Positions 1 through 11,220 of a DNA stretch of 64,000 nucleotides are shown in pieces. This stretch comes from Tamarix chinensis. Taxonomy: Eukaryota > Streptophyta > Magnoliopsida > Caryophyllales > Tamaricaceae. The stretch's first letter is position 1; each line of letters opens with the position of its first letter. The stretch is from assembly GCA_030549775.1 (NCBI GenBank), contig CM060177.1:64732638-64796637 (forward strand). The letters run 5' to 3'. Made by a program: the position numbers and the translations under genes. The notes beneath the pieces are model-generated. The model saw nothing but the letters and a program-made list of their open reading frames with translations. It did not search any database and was not told where the DNA came from.

Positions 1-589
1 CTCTTGTGCAGGTTGATACTGTGTTGGGGTGGAAGGCCTGACTTGAGTGAGTAGGCAATCCGGATATTGATCCTTGGGAACTGTTTTATTTAGCTATATT
101 TTGTACTACGCTTCTTGTTTTGAAACGGTACTCTTAAGTTGTATTCCTAAATGATATTCTAACTGTTCTTGACTCGTGTTTTCGTGAATGACCTATGTTA
201 ACTATGTACCTATGTTTTGATGATTATTACTTAACGATTGTTTAGTTTAGCCTTAGCACTTAGTATCGGAACGGTAGGGGTGAACCGGGCTGGTACTAAG
301 TGTGGCAGTAATACCCCCAAGTTTATGGTTTTAATTCTTTCGCTTCCGCTAAACCTTTGTCTTAAACAAAATTTTTCAGTAGTAAATTTGGGGGTGTTAG
401 CCCGGTTCACCCCTACCGTTCCGATACTAAGTGCTAAGGCTAAACTAAACAATCGTTAAGTAAGAATCATCAAAACATAGGTACATAGTGTGGCGGTAAT
501 ACCCCCAAGTTTACGGTTTTAATTCTTTCGCTTTCGCTAAACCTTTGTCTTAAACAAAATTTTTCAGTAATAAATTTGGGGGTGTTACA
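1..589 (+). repeat. 3' end of a long-LTR retroelement unit (copy C, cut by window edge)
   Basis: The segment ends GGGGGTGTTACA at 589. It shares with the units at 16747-25783 and 18417-22332 the block TTAGCCTTAGCACTT, a TAGTACTAAGTGTGGCGG-like block and the terminal GGGGTRTTRCA. Those two units run TG...CA with 5-bp duplications, so this is read as the right end of a third family member that begins before the window. No primer-binding site follows 589, so it is a solo or 3' LTR rather than a 5' LTR. Homology of bases 1-200 to the other copies is much weaker than that of 240-589. Confidence 0.65.
202..488. repeat. 90-nt inverted repeat with 107-nt loop
   Basis: Arms 202-291 and 399-488 are near-perfect reverse complements: the left arm starts CTATGTACC and the right ends GGTACATAG. 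The loop (292-398) carries a TAATACCCCC...GGGGGTGTTA block that recurs in direct orientation at 489-587. The end of the LTR is therefore present twice, with an inverted copy of its neighbour between. The short reading frames here encode the same peptide on both strands simply because of the palindrome and are not genes. Confidence 0.8.
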
Positions 590-2080
590 TTTACAACTAT
601 GATTATGATTAATAATACTTTGTATTTATTATTAATTTGTAGTTACAATAAATACTATTCTAATTAATTAACATTTTAAAATTATACTTAAAATTATATG
701 TATAAAATAATTAATTATAAATATTATTTTTCATAATTATTAATTTATTTTTATTAATTATTAATTTATCATTTCAATAAATAGTTATTAATAATTAATT
801 GTAAATTATATTGATTATTTAATTATAATTGTGACTAATAATATTTTACTAATTATAATAAATAATTATATCTAATATTATTCTTATGAATTATTTCCTA
901 ATAATTATAATCAATATTATTCTTATCAACAATGTGTTCATTGTCAAAATTAATATTATCTATATTGATTATTTATGATTATAATTAATTATATTTTTAT
1001 TAATTATTATATTATAATTAAACTATATACAATTATTATTAATTTGCTATTAATAATTATAATAATGATTTAAGTATTGATTAATTAGTTATAATAATTA
1101 ATATTTTTTTAATAATTATTCATTTTCCATTACAATGTATAGTTATGGTTGTTTATTAATTAATTATAATTATAATTTTTACTCTTTGTATTAATAATTT
1201 CATTACAATTAAAAATTTGATCATTAAAATTAATAGTACTTGTACTAATCAATTAGTTATTTATGATTATAATTAATACTAGTTTTGATTAATTATTAAA
1301 TTATAGTTATAATAAATATTATTCTTATTAATTTGTTGTTCAAACTCAAATTATTATTTTTCTTCTTAATTAATTATTTATAATTCTGACTAGTTCTATT
1401 TTGAATAATTATTAGCTTATATCACTATTAGTATTTTTGTAAAAATGTTTTATGACTGTTGATATAATATATGTTTCTTATTTAATTATAATTCAAACTC
1501 AAAATATGTTTATGAACTAATATATATTATTTAATATTATTCTTATTTATTGTTTCTTCATAAATATAATGAACCATATTTATAGTAATTTTGATTGATA
1601 TTAATCATATAATAAACAATATAACTACCAATAAAATAATTATTGTTTGTATTGGTGAATCATTTATAATTACGAATAGTAATATTTTTTATTAATTATG
1701 AATTTATAGTTATAATTGATATGATTTTTTTTAGACTTCCTATCTATGGTTATACTTTTTTATATTTATTAATAATTTATGATTATGATTAATACCAAAT
1801 TTATTATTTATTAATTTATCTTTACAATGAGTATTATTGTTAAGTAATTATTTTTAATTATAATTAATACTAATTATGATGGTTATTTAATTATATTTAA
1901 GAATAATTTTTTTTTATATTAATTATAATTAATAATTATAGTTGGTAGAAGAAGATAAGAGAAGTGAGTGGTCAGTAATTAATGCAGGTATAATAGTTAC
2001 TATAATTAATAATTATAGTTAGGTCTTTAATTAAAAAATAATGGGACCTACCTATGGTGCAATAATATGTAGTTGGGTAG
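590..2080 (+). repeat. AT-rich dispersed repeat, copy 1
   Basis: A very AT-rich block of TAATTAT-type sequence with no coding potential. It is not plain simple sequence: 1620-2080 matches the reverse complement of about 38615-38985, and 1320-1630 matches the reverse complement of about 40015-40330. It also matches 36600-37290 in direct orientation. The homology to the reverse copy stops near GTTGGGTAG at about 2080, which may be an element end. The left side abuts the LTR end at 589. Family unknown. Confidence 0.6.
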
Positions 2081-2121
2081 GACCCTTTCCATCTTCATAA
2101 AACAACAAATATATTCTAGGT

Positions 2122-2445
2122 GTGGTATATTATGTCTCCGAATAGGCAGAAGCAATGCCAACTCTCACCAATGATGCAAAGATTGTAATTCATTATTTTC
2201 AAAAGGTTATATTTCCGATATTTGGTATTCTTAGAATGGTTATTATTGATAGTGATTCTCACTTCACTAATTGACTTTTCAGCGCATTTTTGAAGAAATT
2301 TGGTGTTACTCATAATGTGGTTACACTGTATCATCCCCATAAGAGTGGAAACATAGAAATTACTAATCGTGAGATAAATGAGATATTTGAGAAAACAATG
2401 GCTCACACGCTAAAAGATTGGTCGATGAAGGGGTCGAGCTCATGA
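2122..2445 (+). pseudogene. Athila-type Ty3/gypsy integrase relic
   Basis: Conceptual translation from 2122 reads as the catalytic-core part of a plant Athila/Tat integrase: a YYVSE..AEAMPT stretch, then TNDAK, GI.RMVI.DSDSHF, KKFGVTHNV, YHPHKSGN and the NREINEIFEKT run, then KDW. At least two stops interrupt it (TAG near 2140, TGA near 2272). After KDWSMK the frame jumps to a GSSS-type segment that in Athila elements follows the end of pol, so the rest of the integrase appears deleted. The family call rests on recalled Athila integrase motifs. Confidence 0.7.
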
Positions 2446-3660
2446 CCATTAAATGAGTATTTTCTTCTTCTTCTTCTTTTTTCTTTTCTTTCCTTCCTCT
2501 TATCAGATCTTTATTTTGAGTGCTTGATTCTACATTATTTTATTTTTATTTTTAAACATGTGAAACCCTGATTATACACTGATCTGTAGGAGAATCTAAA
2601 TTGCAAAGAGATGGCAAGGTGTTTACAATTATAAAAAATTAGAAGATTGGTGCTTCTCTAGGTTCACCACTACTAGGGTGTCACTGGACACAACCATGTT
2701 GCAAAAATCAAAGTTACACGAACATCTATATGTGTAATATGACTTGGCAGTGTTATACTGCATGACCATGTCAAAATGTAGAAAAAAAATCCTCCCTAGA
2801 TGTGACATGGCCATGTCATGTTTCCTTACATGACTGTGTCGACTTGTGGGTTTTGAAAAAATAAATTACTTGAGCATGGAAAATCTCATTAACCATTCTC
2901 CTACCCCATTCTAGCTCAGTCCCTCCTACACCCTTCCTCAATAACCCTAACTGATCACCACACGACCTTCGGCCACCACTACCCCTTCATCATCGCTAAC
3001 CAATGATCCCCTCTCCTCTTCTGCAACCCATCCCAATTCACACATATATTCCTTTCTCCACCTAAATTATCAGCAACAAACAACCTCCACCACCACCATA
3101 GTGAGCGGTATATCTTCTCCATTCCCTTCTTTTACTTTTTTCACAAATTTGGGATAATATATCAATCAAACATCGGGGATTGTGTTATACGTTTTATGTT
3201 CTTTTTCTATTTTATTGTGTGGATTTCTTTTTATTTATTTATATAATATTCATTTTTTTATCTTAACTTTTGTTTATTTTCTCATTTTCTTCCAAAAAAA
3301 CCCCACATGCATAATGAGTTTACTTGCCTCATGATTGAACTTGGAATATGTGTTTTACATTTAGTTGGTTAGCATGTTATCTATGATAGTTTTTGGTTTC
3401 CTTTCACTTTAACTCTAAACTATAGGGTTATAGGAATATATTTCATCCTAAACTACTCTTTTGTCATTGGATAAATATTCAAAAAAAATATAAAGTCTAT
3501 CACACTGAGTACCTGGCACCGCACCCTTAGAAGTATGGTTATCATGTTGGTAGGTGTTTATGACTATTCCCCTTTAAAAAATTGAGCACTCCTTTGAGAG
3601 CTTGATTGGGAAAATGATGAGCCAAGTGTGATATGACATGTATCAGTCACATAGGGAAGT
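2446..3660 (+). other. Non-coding tail of Athila-like relic
   Basis: No open frame of note. Holds pyrimidine tracts (2458-2500), a stretch rich in ACATGGCCATGTC-like words (2680-2840) of the kind seen in the region between pol and the 3' LTR of Athila elements, and a C-rich stretch (2895-3110). Assignment is by context with the integrase relic upstream and the LTR-like units downstream. Confidence 0.4.
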
Positions 3661-4861
3661 TATGAGCCAACATGCCATGTAGAATTTTAGTGTGATTACG
3701 TAATCTCTAACCCCAACATGGGCATATTGGGTGTTAGATTTTATTTTTTTCAACCCAATTTTAAAGGATAGGATAATTACATTTAGTAGAGGATATTTAA
3801 AGACCTATTTGAGGATGACTCAAGGGACACATTGGGGTGGGCTTCCATCTCTTAGGTTTATAATTTCTTTTTTATTTTATCTCTATTTTATGTAAAAACC
3901 TATTAGATTAAATCTTTTGCTTTCAATTTGTAACATCAATTCTAGAGAATTGAACTACTGCATTGACCTCCATCTCTATAGTCTTATCTATTAAATTTTT
4001 CTCTTTCTCCTTTATTATTATGTGTTTGATTTAATTATTATGCTTTATAATTTCAATTATGCAGAAGTAATTAACCATTATAGGATCTAATTAGGTTTGG
4101 TTCTATTGTTAATTTGATGAATTGACTGAATTGTTGTTGGAATTTTTTGAACTATGTTATTTAATTGCTAGCATTTAATTAATTAGGGTTAGAACAATTG
4201 ATCTCTATTTTAATCTAATTGGATTGTTAATTAGAATTGAATGATTATTATTAACACCGAAACTTAGCAACTAAACGTAAATTAATGACTCACGAATATA
4301 GATTGGCGATTCTCAGGAATTGGTTAAATTAGCTTCTACTTAGTGAGTTTAATTAGTTCTATAGCTTGTTTGGTTTAACTTCTGATAAGAAGTTTTTTAT
4401 AAAAGTAATTATAGATTAAAATAAGTGTTTAGTTTTACTTTTAAAAAATTGTTATAAAAAAGTAATAAATAAAAATCACTTTCTATAAGTAATTAATCAA
4501 AAGTAAATTTTACCTACTTTATAAAATAACTTCTACAACCATGGCATGATATCTACTTAAAAAAGGTCATTCATGCTAGCACTCGTTTCCCATCCCCATC
4601 ATTGACCACAAGGCATTTTTTTACAAAGTCTTTTACACATTTTTTGGTTTACATCAGATTGATATCCTTCATGTTTGCAAATGATTTGAATAAATCTAAT
4701 ACAAGATAGAATTATTTATTAAATTACATTAGAATAATCATTGAAATTCAATCTTAGGCTTGTTTCTTATCAATTAAATTCATACTTAGTAGTTTCCATC
4801 ATTTTATTTTATATTCTTATAGGGTTTTGACCCATCCATTTCTAATTAATTTGTCTAGATA
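3661..4861 (+). repeat. Athila-like LTR fragment, tandem unit 1
   Basis: Begins GAGCCAACATGCCATGTAG and runs to TTTGTCTAGATA. It repeats at 4862 onward in direct orientation with long near-identical stretches, such as CTTTTGCTTTCAATTT and ATTGCTAGCATTTAATTAAT. About 4364-4685 has no counterpart in unit 2, where 5570-5667 sits instead. That piece starts near TTGTTTGGTTTAACTTC and could be a small MITE-like insertion; I could not define its ends. Confidence 0.6.
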
Positions 4862-5948
4862 TAAGCCAACATGGCCATGTAGAATCTTAGTGTGATTACC
4901 TAGTATCTAACCCCAACACAGCCTAGCCGTGTTGGGTGTTAGATTTTGTTTTCTCAATGCGATTTTAAAGAATTGGACAATTACATTCAATGGAGGATAT
5001 TTACAGACCTATTCAAGGATGTCTCAAGTGATACATTTTTGGCTGGCCTTCCATCTCTTGGCTCTATAATTTCTCTTTGATTTTATCTCTCTTTTATGCA
5101 AAAACCCATTAGATTAAATCTTTTGCTTTCAATTTTTAACATCAATTTTGGAGAATTTAACCAATGCATTGAACTCCATATCTACAGTCTTGTCTATTAC
5201 ATTCTTCTCTTTCTCCTATACTATTATGCGTTTGATTTAATTATTATGCTTTATAATTTCAATTATGCATGAGTAGTTAACTATTCTAGGATCTAATTAG
5301 GTTTGATTCTATTGTTGATTTGATGAATTGATTGAATTATTGTTGGAATTATTTGAATTGTATTATTTAATTGCTAGCATTTAATTAATTAGGGTTAGAA
5401 CAATTGGTCACTATTTTAATCTAATTAGGTTGTTAATTAGAATTGAAATATTAAAATTAACATTAGAACTTAGCAACTAAATGGGAATTAATGACTCATG
5501 AAAGTAGATTGGTGATTCTTGGGAATTCCTTGAATTAGCTTGTTCTTAATAAGTTTAATTAGTTTTATAGCCATGAAAATAGATTGTTAGATTTAATTGA
5601 GCATGATTTTTTGTTGTTGAAATATATTAATGGTTAATTTTACCTAATGTTTCCTATATTATTTAATAAATCTGACATAAGATAGATTGATTTATTAAAT
5701 TACAATGGAATTGTCACTGAAATTAAATCTTAGGCTTGCTTCTTATCAATTAAATTCATAATTAGTAGTTTGTATTGTCTTTTTATTCTATTTACATATA
5801 GGTTTTGACCCATCCATTTCTAACTAATTTGTTTAGATATTCAAAAGCAATAAAAAATAGTAGTTAACATTAAAGTCCCTAAGAATATGACCTTATTTTG
5901 CTACTATGACATCTGTATACTCGTGGATTTAAGCGCACAACCGATTAA
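4862..5948 (+). repeat. Athila-like LTR fragment, tandem unit 2 with LTR end
   Basis: Direct copy of unit 1 to about 5838, then about 110 bp ending in TTTAAGCGCACAACC. That ending resembles the 3' end of Athila-type LTRs (GACAYCTGTATACT... then CGCACAAC). The next element is inserted directly downstream at CTAAT. The two units together suggest a tandem LTR duplication or unequal recombination. Confidence 0.55.
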
Positions 5949-5953
5949 CTAAT

Positions 5954-6829
5954 TGATGTGATTTTTATCAAAGTAACGGTTGGATCAAAATTTGTAGTAG
6001 AAGCTATCACCCATGATCTAATGCAAAAAGAATGAAGTGAATTGGTGGATTATGGACGAAGAAATTGAAGATACAAGTGAAGGTACTCGACATATTTGTA
6101 TAACCTTCAAATATGTCGAGATTTAAGATAGTTTTGAGGAAGGATTATCCCGGATCTTCCTTGCTCAATGTAGACCCAAAAGGGAGGATTAGACTTTAGC
6201 TCTCTTGCTCAAAGTTTTATCAAAATTCTTATTATTCATTCTACTCAATTCTCTCCCCACAAAGTTGTGCACAACATGGTTTATATAGGAGAAGGAATAA
6301 GCTTGGTGGTGACTAGCTTAAACCATCCGAGTTTAGTCCCTTAATTCAGCCCATTAATCATGGTTGAATTAAGCCCATATTAACCTTAATCCAAAGCATA
6401 ATATCATTGGTTAAATGATACAAATGATTAATATTACAAAGCTATACAATAGACTAAGATACATACATGAAATTATAGCCATACACTAACTTACATAAAA
6501 TATACTTAGGGTTAGGGTTTACAACAAGTTTATAAAAATAATTAATATCAGCACTCTATCTCTTGTTGTAATGTATCATCCCATGTATGTCATAGTCTTG
6601 CATGCCTTGGAATACTTGTACACATCAATGTGTATGAACATCATCTTCTTGCAAATATGTAACATACCTACAAGAATAACTTGAATGGTTTTTAATGTCA
6701 AGCATATTAGATTTATCAAGAATATTTAACATGATAGGCTCCAATATTATGAAAGCTAAATCATCTTCCTTACCTTGAGGATTAGAATGAATATGACAAT
6801 CATTATGTTCAATGGATGCTCCTGCATCA
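5954..6829 (-). repeat. 3' LTR of element 1
   Basis: 876 bp, nearly identical to 10335-11215. Minus-strand ends are TGATGCAGG...CATCA, giving the TG...CA form. A TATATAAA promoter word lies on the minus strand near 6280-6290. The 5-bp target duplication CTAAT precedes it. Confidence 0.93.
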
Positions 6830-7329
6830 TACTCCCCAAGTTGAGAAGAATTTTCCCTCAAATTTTCATCAGAATAATAAAGAGACAAATCACCAACATT
6901 AAAATTTCTTGAAATTCCACCATAAGAATCTGGAAGTTCAAGTTGATAAGCATTATCTCCAAACTTCCTAAGTATTTTAAATCGACCATCGGCTCTTGGC
7001 ATTAGCTTGTTTTTACGTAAATTAGGAAATCTCTCTTTACGTAAATGTAACCAAACTAAGTCACCAGGAGAAAACACATAAGAGTTTCTATGCTTATTCG
7101 CTTGAGCTTTATACTTGGCATTAGATTTTTCAATATGATTTTTGATTTTCTCATGAAGTTGTTGAAAAACTTTGATTCTCTCTTTAGCCTCATAGTTTTG
7201 CAATACACCATTTTTCAACGGAATGATGTTAATAGGCATGTTAGGATTCACACCATACACACTAAGCATATTCGATAAAGTTTTCCAAAAATAAGTCATA
7301 AACTTGACATAAGCAGTATTTGGATGAAT
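6625..7329 (-). pseudogene. Integrase C-terminal remnant of element 1
   Basis: Minus-strand frame of about 224 residues starting just inside 7299. It holds a sliver of the integrase core (KFMTYFWKTL), then jumps to VYGVNP, so the DDE-glutamate region between them is deleted. The rest is a good integrase C-terminal domain: a coiled ERIKVFQQLHEKIKNHIEKS stretch, PGDLVWLHLRKERFP, GDNAYQLELP and NFNVGDLS. The frame runs past the polypurine tract into the 3' LTR and stops at 6625, so its last part is not protein-derived. Confidence 0.8.
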
Positions 7330-7726
7330 TATACAAAAAACTCATATTTTCTTTCACAAATCCTTTATCTATAAGCTCTTTTATTTGTCTTTGCAATTCC
7401 TTAACTTCTTCTGGGTTAAATCTATAAGCCGGTTTATTAGGGATAGGCATACCAGGAACAAGATCAATAGCATGTTCTATACCTTTTTTAAGTGGTAATC
7501 TAGGAGGTAAGTCATCAGGAAATACATCATTATACTCATCAAGAAACTTAATCAAATTAGGATCTGCAAGTTGTTGTTTTTCAAGTTTAGAATCTTTAGA
7601 AACTAAAGCATAACAAATTCCTTCTTCTTTTATACATTTTTCTATAGCCTTTTCATATAAAAATAATTTCTTTTTATCATCACTCAAGGGCATATGATCA
7701 TATAAAGAAGGTTTGAGCCTATACAA
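7330..7726 (-). pseudogene. Reverse transcriptase N-terminal fragment of element 1
   Basis: Minus-strand frame with FLDEYNDVFPDDLPPRLP, GIEHAIDLVPG, and EEVKELQRQIKELIDKGFVKENMS, which is the start of a Ty3/gypsy RT. It breaks off just before the expected [15 protein letters not shown] region. The palm with the YxDD site, RNase H and most of integrase are absent. It is joined by deletion to integrase sequence near 7320. Confidence 0.85.
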
Positions 7727-8047
7727 TTGTTTTTTCCTTTTTCATCACATATTCATTAGTTACCCCATCATGAATTGCTTTTCTATCAAATTTCCATGGT
7801 CTACCCAAAAGTAATCCACAAGCATCCATAGGTAAAACATCACATGGAACTTCATCATGATAGTCTCTAATAGAAAATGTGATTAAAGCTCTTTTGTTTA
7901 CTTTAGCTCCTTTATCCTTGTTTAACCATTGTAAAGAATAGGGTTTAGGATGATTAGTAGTTTCCAAACCAAGTTTCTTAACCATTGCCTCACTAGCAAC
8001 ATTAGTACATGAACCACTATCAATTATAAGTCTACAAACTGTATCAC
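7719..8047 (-). pseudogene. Retropepsin-type protease remnant of element 1
   Basis: Minus-strand translation shows the aspartic protease signature IIDSGSCTNVASE at about 7990-8030, followed by LGLETTNHPKPYSLQWLN and CDVLPMDACGLLLGRPW. It is offset by one base from the gag frame (a probable single-base loss in an A-run near 8045) and again from the RT frame downstream (near 7725). Catalytic Asp-Ser-Gly is intact. Confidence 0.85.
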
Positions 8048-9396
8048 CTATTTTACACTTATTTTTAAAATATTTTCTCTTTGAGTAGGTGTAATACTAG
8101 GTTGTATTTGCAAGAATCTTTGAATTACAAAGCAGGGGTCTCCTTCTTCTTCTTCCATAGTTAATATTTCATTAGGAGATTCAACTTCTAATTCATCATC
8201 ACTACATGGTTCCATGGTTTCTATTTCATGTAAGGTTAAGGCTCTTTGGTTAGGACAATCTCTAGAAAAATGTCCATATCCTTTACATTTAAAACATTGT
8301 TTATTAGCCATTTCAACCACCTTATTTTTACCTTTATCATATTTTTTATTCTTTTTATCATATGAAAATATTGATTTAGGTGTAAAGGTGTTAGAATAGG
8401 GTTTAGTCAAAGTAGAGGCATTAGACTTAACATAGGCTTTTGTTGTCTTGGTTTGTCTTTCAATCTTCATAGCCAATTTTATCAAGTCATCAAGAGAGTC
8501 ATAAGAGTACATATCAACTTTATCTCTTATTAAGTTATTCAAGCCACCTAAGTATCTAGCACATCTTTGTTCCTTTCTTTCATGAACATCACAAATAAGG
8601 GCTAGTCTTTCAAACTCTCTAGTGTATTCTTCTACACTAAATAAGCCTTGCCTTAGAGTAGTCATCTTAACATACATATATTTTTTATAGTCTCTAGGCA
8701 CAAATTTCTTTCTTAAGTGCTTTTTAAGTTTTCCCAAGATTTGATTTTAGACTTCTCATGTCTTTCTCTAGTTCGCTTTAAGTTATCATACCAAATTCGA
8801 GCAAACTTTTTGAACTTTAGAGTAGCTAATTTGCACTTTCTATCATCATCATATTCTCTAAACTCAAAAATAGCTTCAATCTCATGCAACCATTCAAAAA
8901 ATGACTCCACATTCAAATCACCATAAAATTCAGGAAGTTCAAGTTTAATACCTTGATCTTCATGGTGTGGATTTCTTACATGGAATGTAGGTGCTCTTCT
9001 TTGGTTGCTTGAGCCAAAAGAATTTGCCTCCTCTTCTCCATCTTCATGATGAGAAATATTGAAAGGTCCACATCCATTCTTGGCATGGTAAATCGGCTTC
9101 ATTCTCCCTTCCACACTATCATGTGTGGTTTCCATTCGAGGTTGCCATGGTTTACACTTCTCTTGGTCGGCCAACTTTACTTCTACACTTTGGAGTTGAT
9201 GTTGTAGTGTGTTTTGAGTCTGTAGTTGGGCATCCATGCGTGTGGTGAGGCCTTTGATGGACTCAACCAGGGCACGCACCTCTTCACTAGCTATGGTGAA
9301 GGTTGACACACAACCTTTCTTGATGCACACAATATATCTTCCACAAATGTAGGTGCTGGATTCGTTTTGCCTACAACCAAACAAAGCACAAACCAA
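8048..9396 (-). pseudogene. Gag of element 1, one frameshift
   Basis: Two overlapping minus-strand frames make one Gag. The N-terminal part (9396-8713) ends with ELPEFYGDLNVESFFEWLH and KFKKFARIWYDNLK, the conserved retrotransposon gag core. The C-terminal part (8737-8048) continues LRKKFVPRDYKKYMY and carries the CCHC zinc knuckle CFKCKGYGHFSRDC at about 8270-8310. The break is a one-base loss in an A-run near 8725. An acidic tail follows the knuckle. Confidence 0.88.
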
Positions 9397-9536
9397 TTTC
9401 TAATTCTAAAGAAAATATCAAACACTACCTGCAATCTTTATCTAGGCACAAAGGAGATCTTTAAGCCCCAAGAATAGCCACTGCACGCAGGTACACACAA
9501 ACAATGAAAGATTAGTAATAATAGGTGTGAAAATGA

Positions 9537-9916
9537 TTCACATAAAATCATAGAACATGTTTCTGTGTTATCAATAAAATCGTGTCTTCTAGTGGGAGTT
9601 TCGTGTTGAAGTATTCATAGAAAATGTATAGAAGATCCAGAGGTAGATGATGGACTATTTTTTTGAGAGAAATTGATGAGAGATGAGTCGAATACACGGC
9701 CTGTAAGTTCCAGGTCACTTTCGGGCTTCACATAAAATCATAGAACATGTTTCTGTATTTTCAACAAAAACTTGTCTTCCAGTGGGATATTCGTGTTGAC
9801 GTCTTCATAGAAAATGTAGAGGACATCCAGAGGTAGAAGATGGAATAATTTCTTGAGAGAAATTGATGAGAAATGAATCGAATATATGGCCTGCAAGTTC
9901 CAGGTCTGTTTCGGGC
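9537..9916 (-). repeat. 190-bp tandem duplication in element 1 leader
   Basis: Units 9537-9726 and 9727-9916 are direct repeats starting TTCACATAAAATCATAGAAC. They lie in the leader between primer site and gag (9397-10318), which otherwise has no supported gene. The units have diverged by many substitutions, so the duplication is not very recent. Confidence 0.8.
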
Positions 9917-10318
9917 GATTGAGAACTGTCCAGGGATGTTGAACACTTTGAAGCTTTTCTTCTTGCTTGCACGAAGAGAAATTGAAGGGGGTTGTCATAC
10001 ACATGATTACACACTAATAGAGAGTAGAATACACTATAAATCAAGTGCTGAAGAGGCACACACGATCGTTGCAACCAGACAAACCAAACTGGTGCTGCTG
10101 AAATTCGAACTCTGTTGGTATTTTATGTGAAAAGTTGAGGGAAAATGCAACAAGATCGTTGCAAGATTGCAAGAAATTCAAGCAATAAATTCGAAGAAAA
10201 CTTAAAGAATTTCATCAAGAATCAAGAATTGCAAGATATGGTGGAGTCTCCGTGGAGTTCTTGGTGAAAGAACACACCACGATTTCAGGTCGGCAGAAAT
10301 TAGCTTCAAACAAATGAA

Positions 10319-10330
10319 GCTTTGATACCA
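10319..10330 (-). other. tRNA-iMet primer-binding site, element 1
   Basis: Minus strand reads TGGTATCAAAGC, the complement of the initiator tRNA-Met 3' end with one mismatch. It lies four bases inside the 5' LTR boundary (10335). Confidence 0.85.
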
Positions 10331-10334
10331 AAAA

Positions 10335-11215
10335 TGATGTGGTTTTTTATCAAAGTAACGCAAGGTTGGATAAAAATTTGTAGTAGAAGCTGTCACCCAC
10401 GATCTAATGCAAAAAGAATGAAGTGAGTTGGTGGATTATGGACGAAGAAATTGAAGATACAAGTGAAGGTACTCGACAGATTTGTATAACCTTCAAATAT
10501 GTCGAGATTTAAGATAGTTTTGAGGAAGGATTATCCCGGATCTTCCTTGCTCAATGTAGACCCAAAAGGGAGGATTAGACTTTAGCTCTCTTGCTCAAAG
10601 TTTTATCAAAATTCTTATTATTCATTCCACTCAATTCTCTCCCCACAAAGTTGTGCACAACATGGTTTATATAGGAGAAGGATTAAGCTTGGTGGTGACT
10701 AGCTTAAACCATCCGAGTTTAGTCCCTTAATTCAGCCCATTAATCATGGTTGAATTAAGCCCATATTAACCTTAATCCAATGAATAATATCATTGGTTAA
10801 ATGATACAAAGGATTAATATTACAAAGCTATACAATAGACTAAGGTACATACATGAAATTATAGCCATACCCTAACTTACATAAAATATACTTAGGGTTA
10901 GGGTTTACAACAAGTTTATAAAAATAATGAATATCATCACTCTATCTCTTGTTGTAATGTATTATCTCATGTATGTCATAGTCTTGCATGCCTTGGAATA
11001 CTTGTACACATCAATGTGTATGAACATCATCTTCTTACAAATATGTAACATACCTACAAGAATAACTTGAATGGTTTTTAATGTCAAGCATATTAGAATT
11101 ATCAAGAATATTTAACATGATAGGCTCCAATATTATGAAAGCTAAATCATCTTCCTTACCTTGAGGATTAGAATGAATATGACAATCATTATGTTCAATG
11201 GATGCTCCTGCATCA
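10335..11215 (-). repeat. 5' LTR of element 1
   Basis: 881 bp, direct copy of 5954-6829. The downstream flank CTAAT (11216-11220) completes the target duplication. The minus-strand TATATAAA is near 10660-10675. Confidence 0.93.
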
Positions 11216-11220
11216 CTAAT

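Larger units (their letters stand above)
5954..11215 (-). mobile_element. Ty3/gypsy LTR retrotransposon, internally deleted (element 1)
   Basis: Complete insertion: LTRs at 5954-6829 and 10335-11215, flanked by a perfect 5-bp duplication CTAAT (5949-5953 and 11216-11220). Read on the minus strand the order is 5' LTR, tRNA-iMet primer site, long leader, gag with CCHC knuckle, protease, the first part of RT, then integrase scraps, polypurine tract (AACTTGGGGAGTA) and 3' LTR. Most of RT, all RNase H and the integrase core are deleted, and several frameshifts are present. It cannot move by itself. The iMet primer site and gag/pol type suggest the chromovirus side of Ty3/gypsy; no chromodomain is visible. 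Confidence 0.93.
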
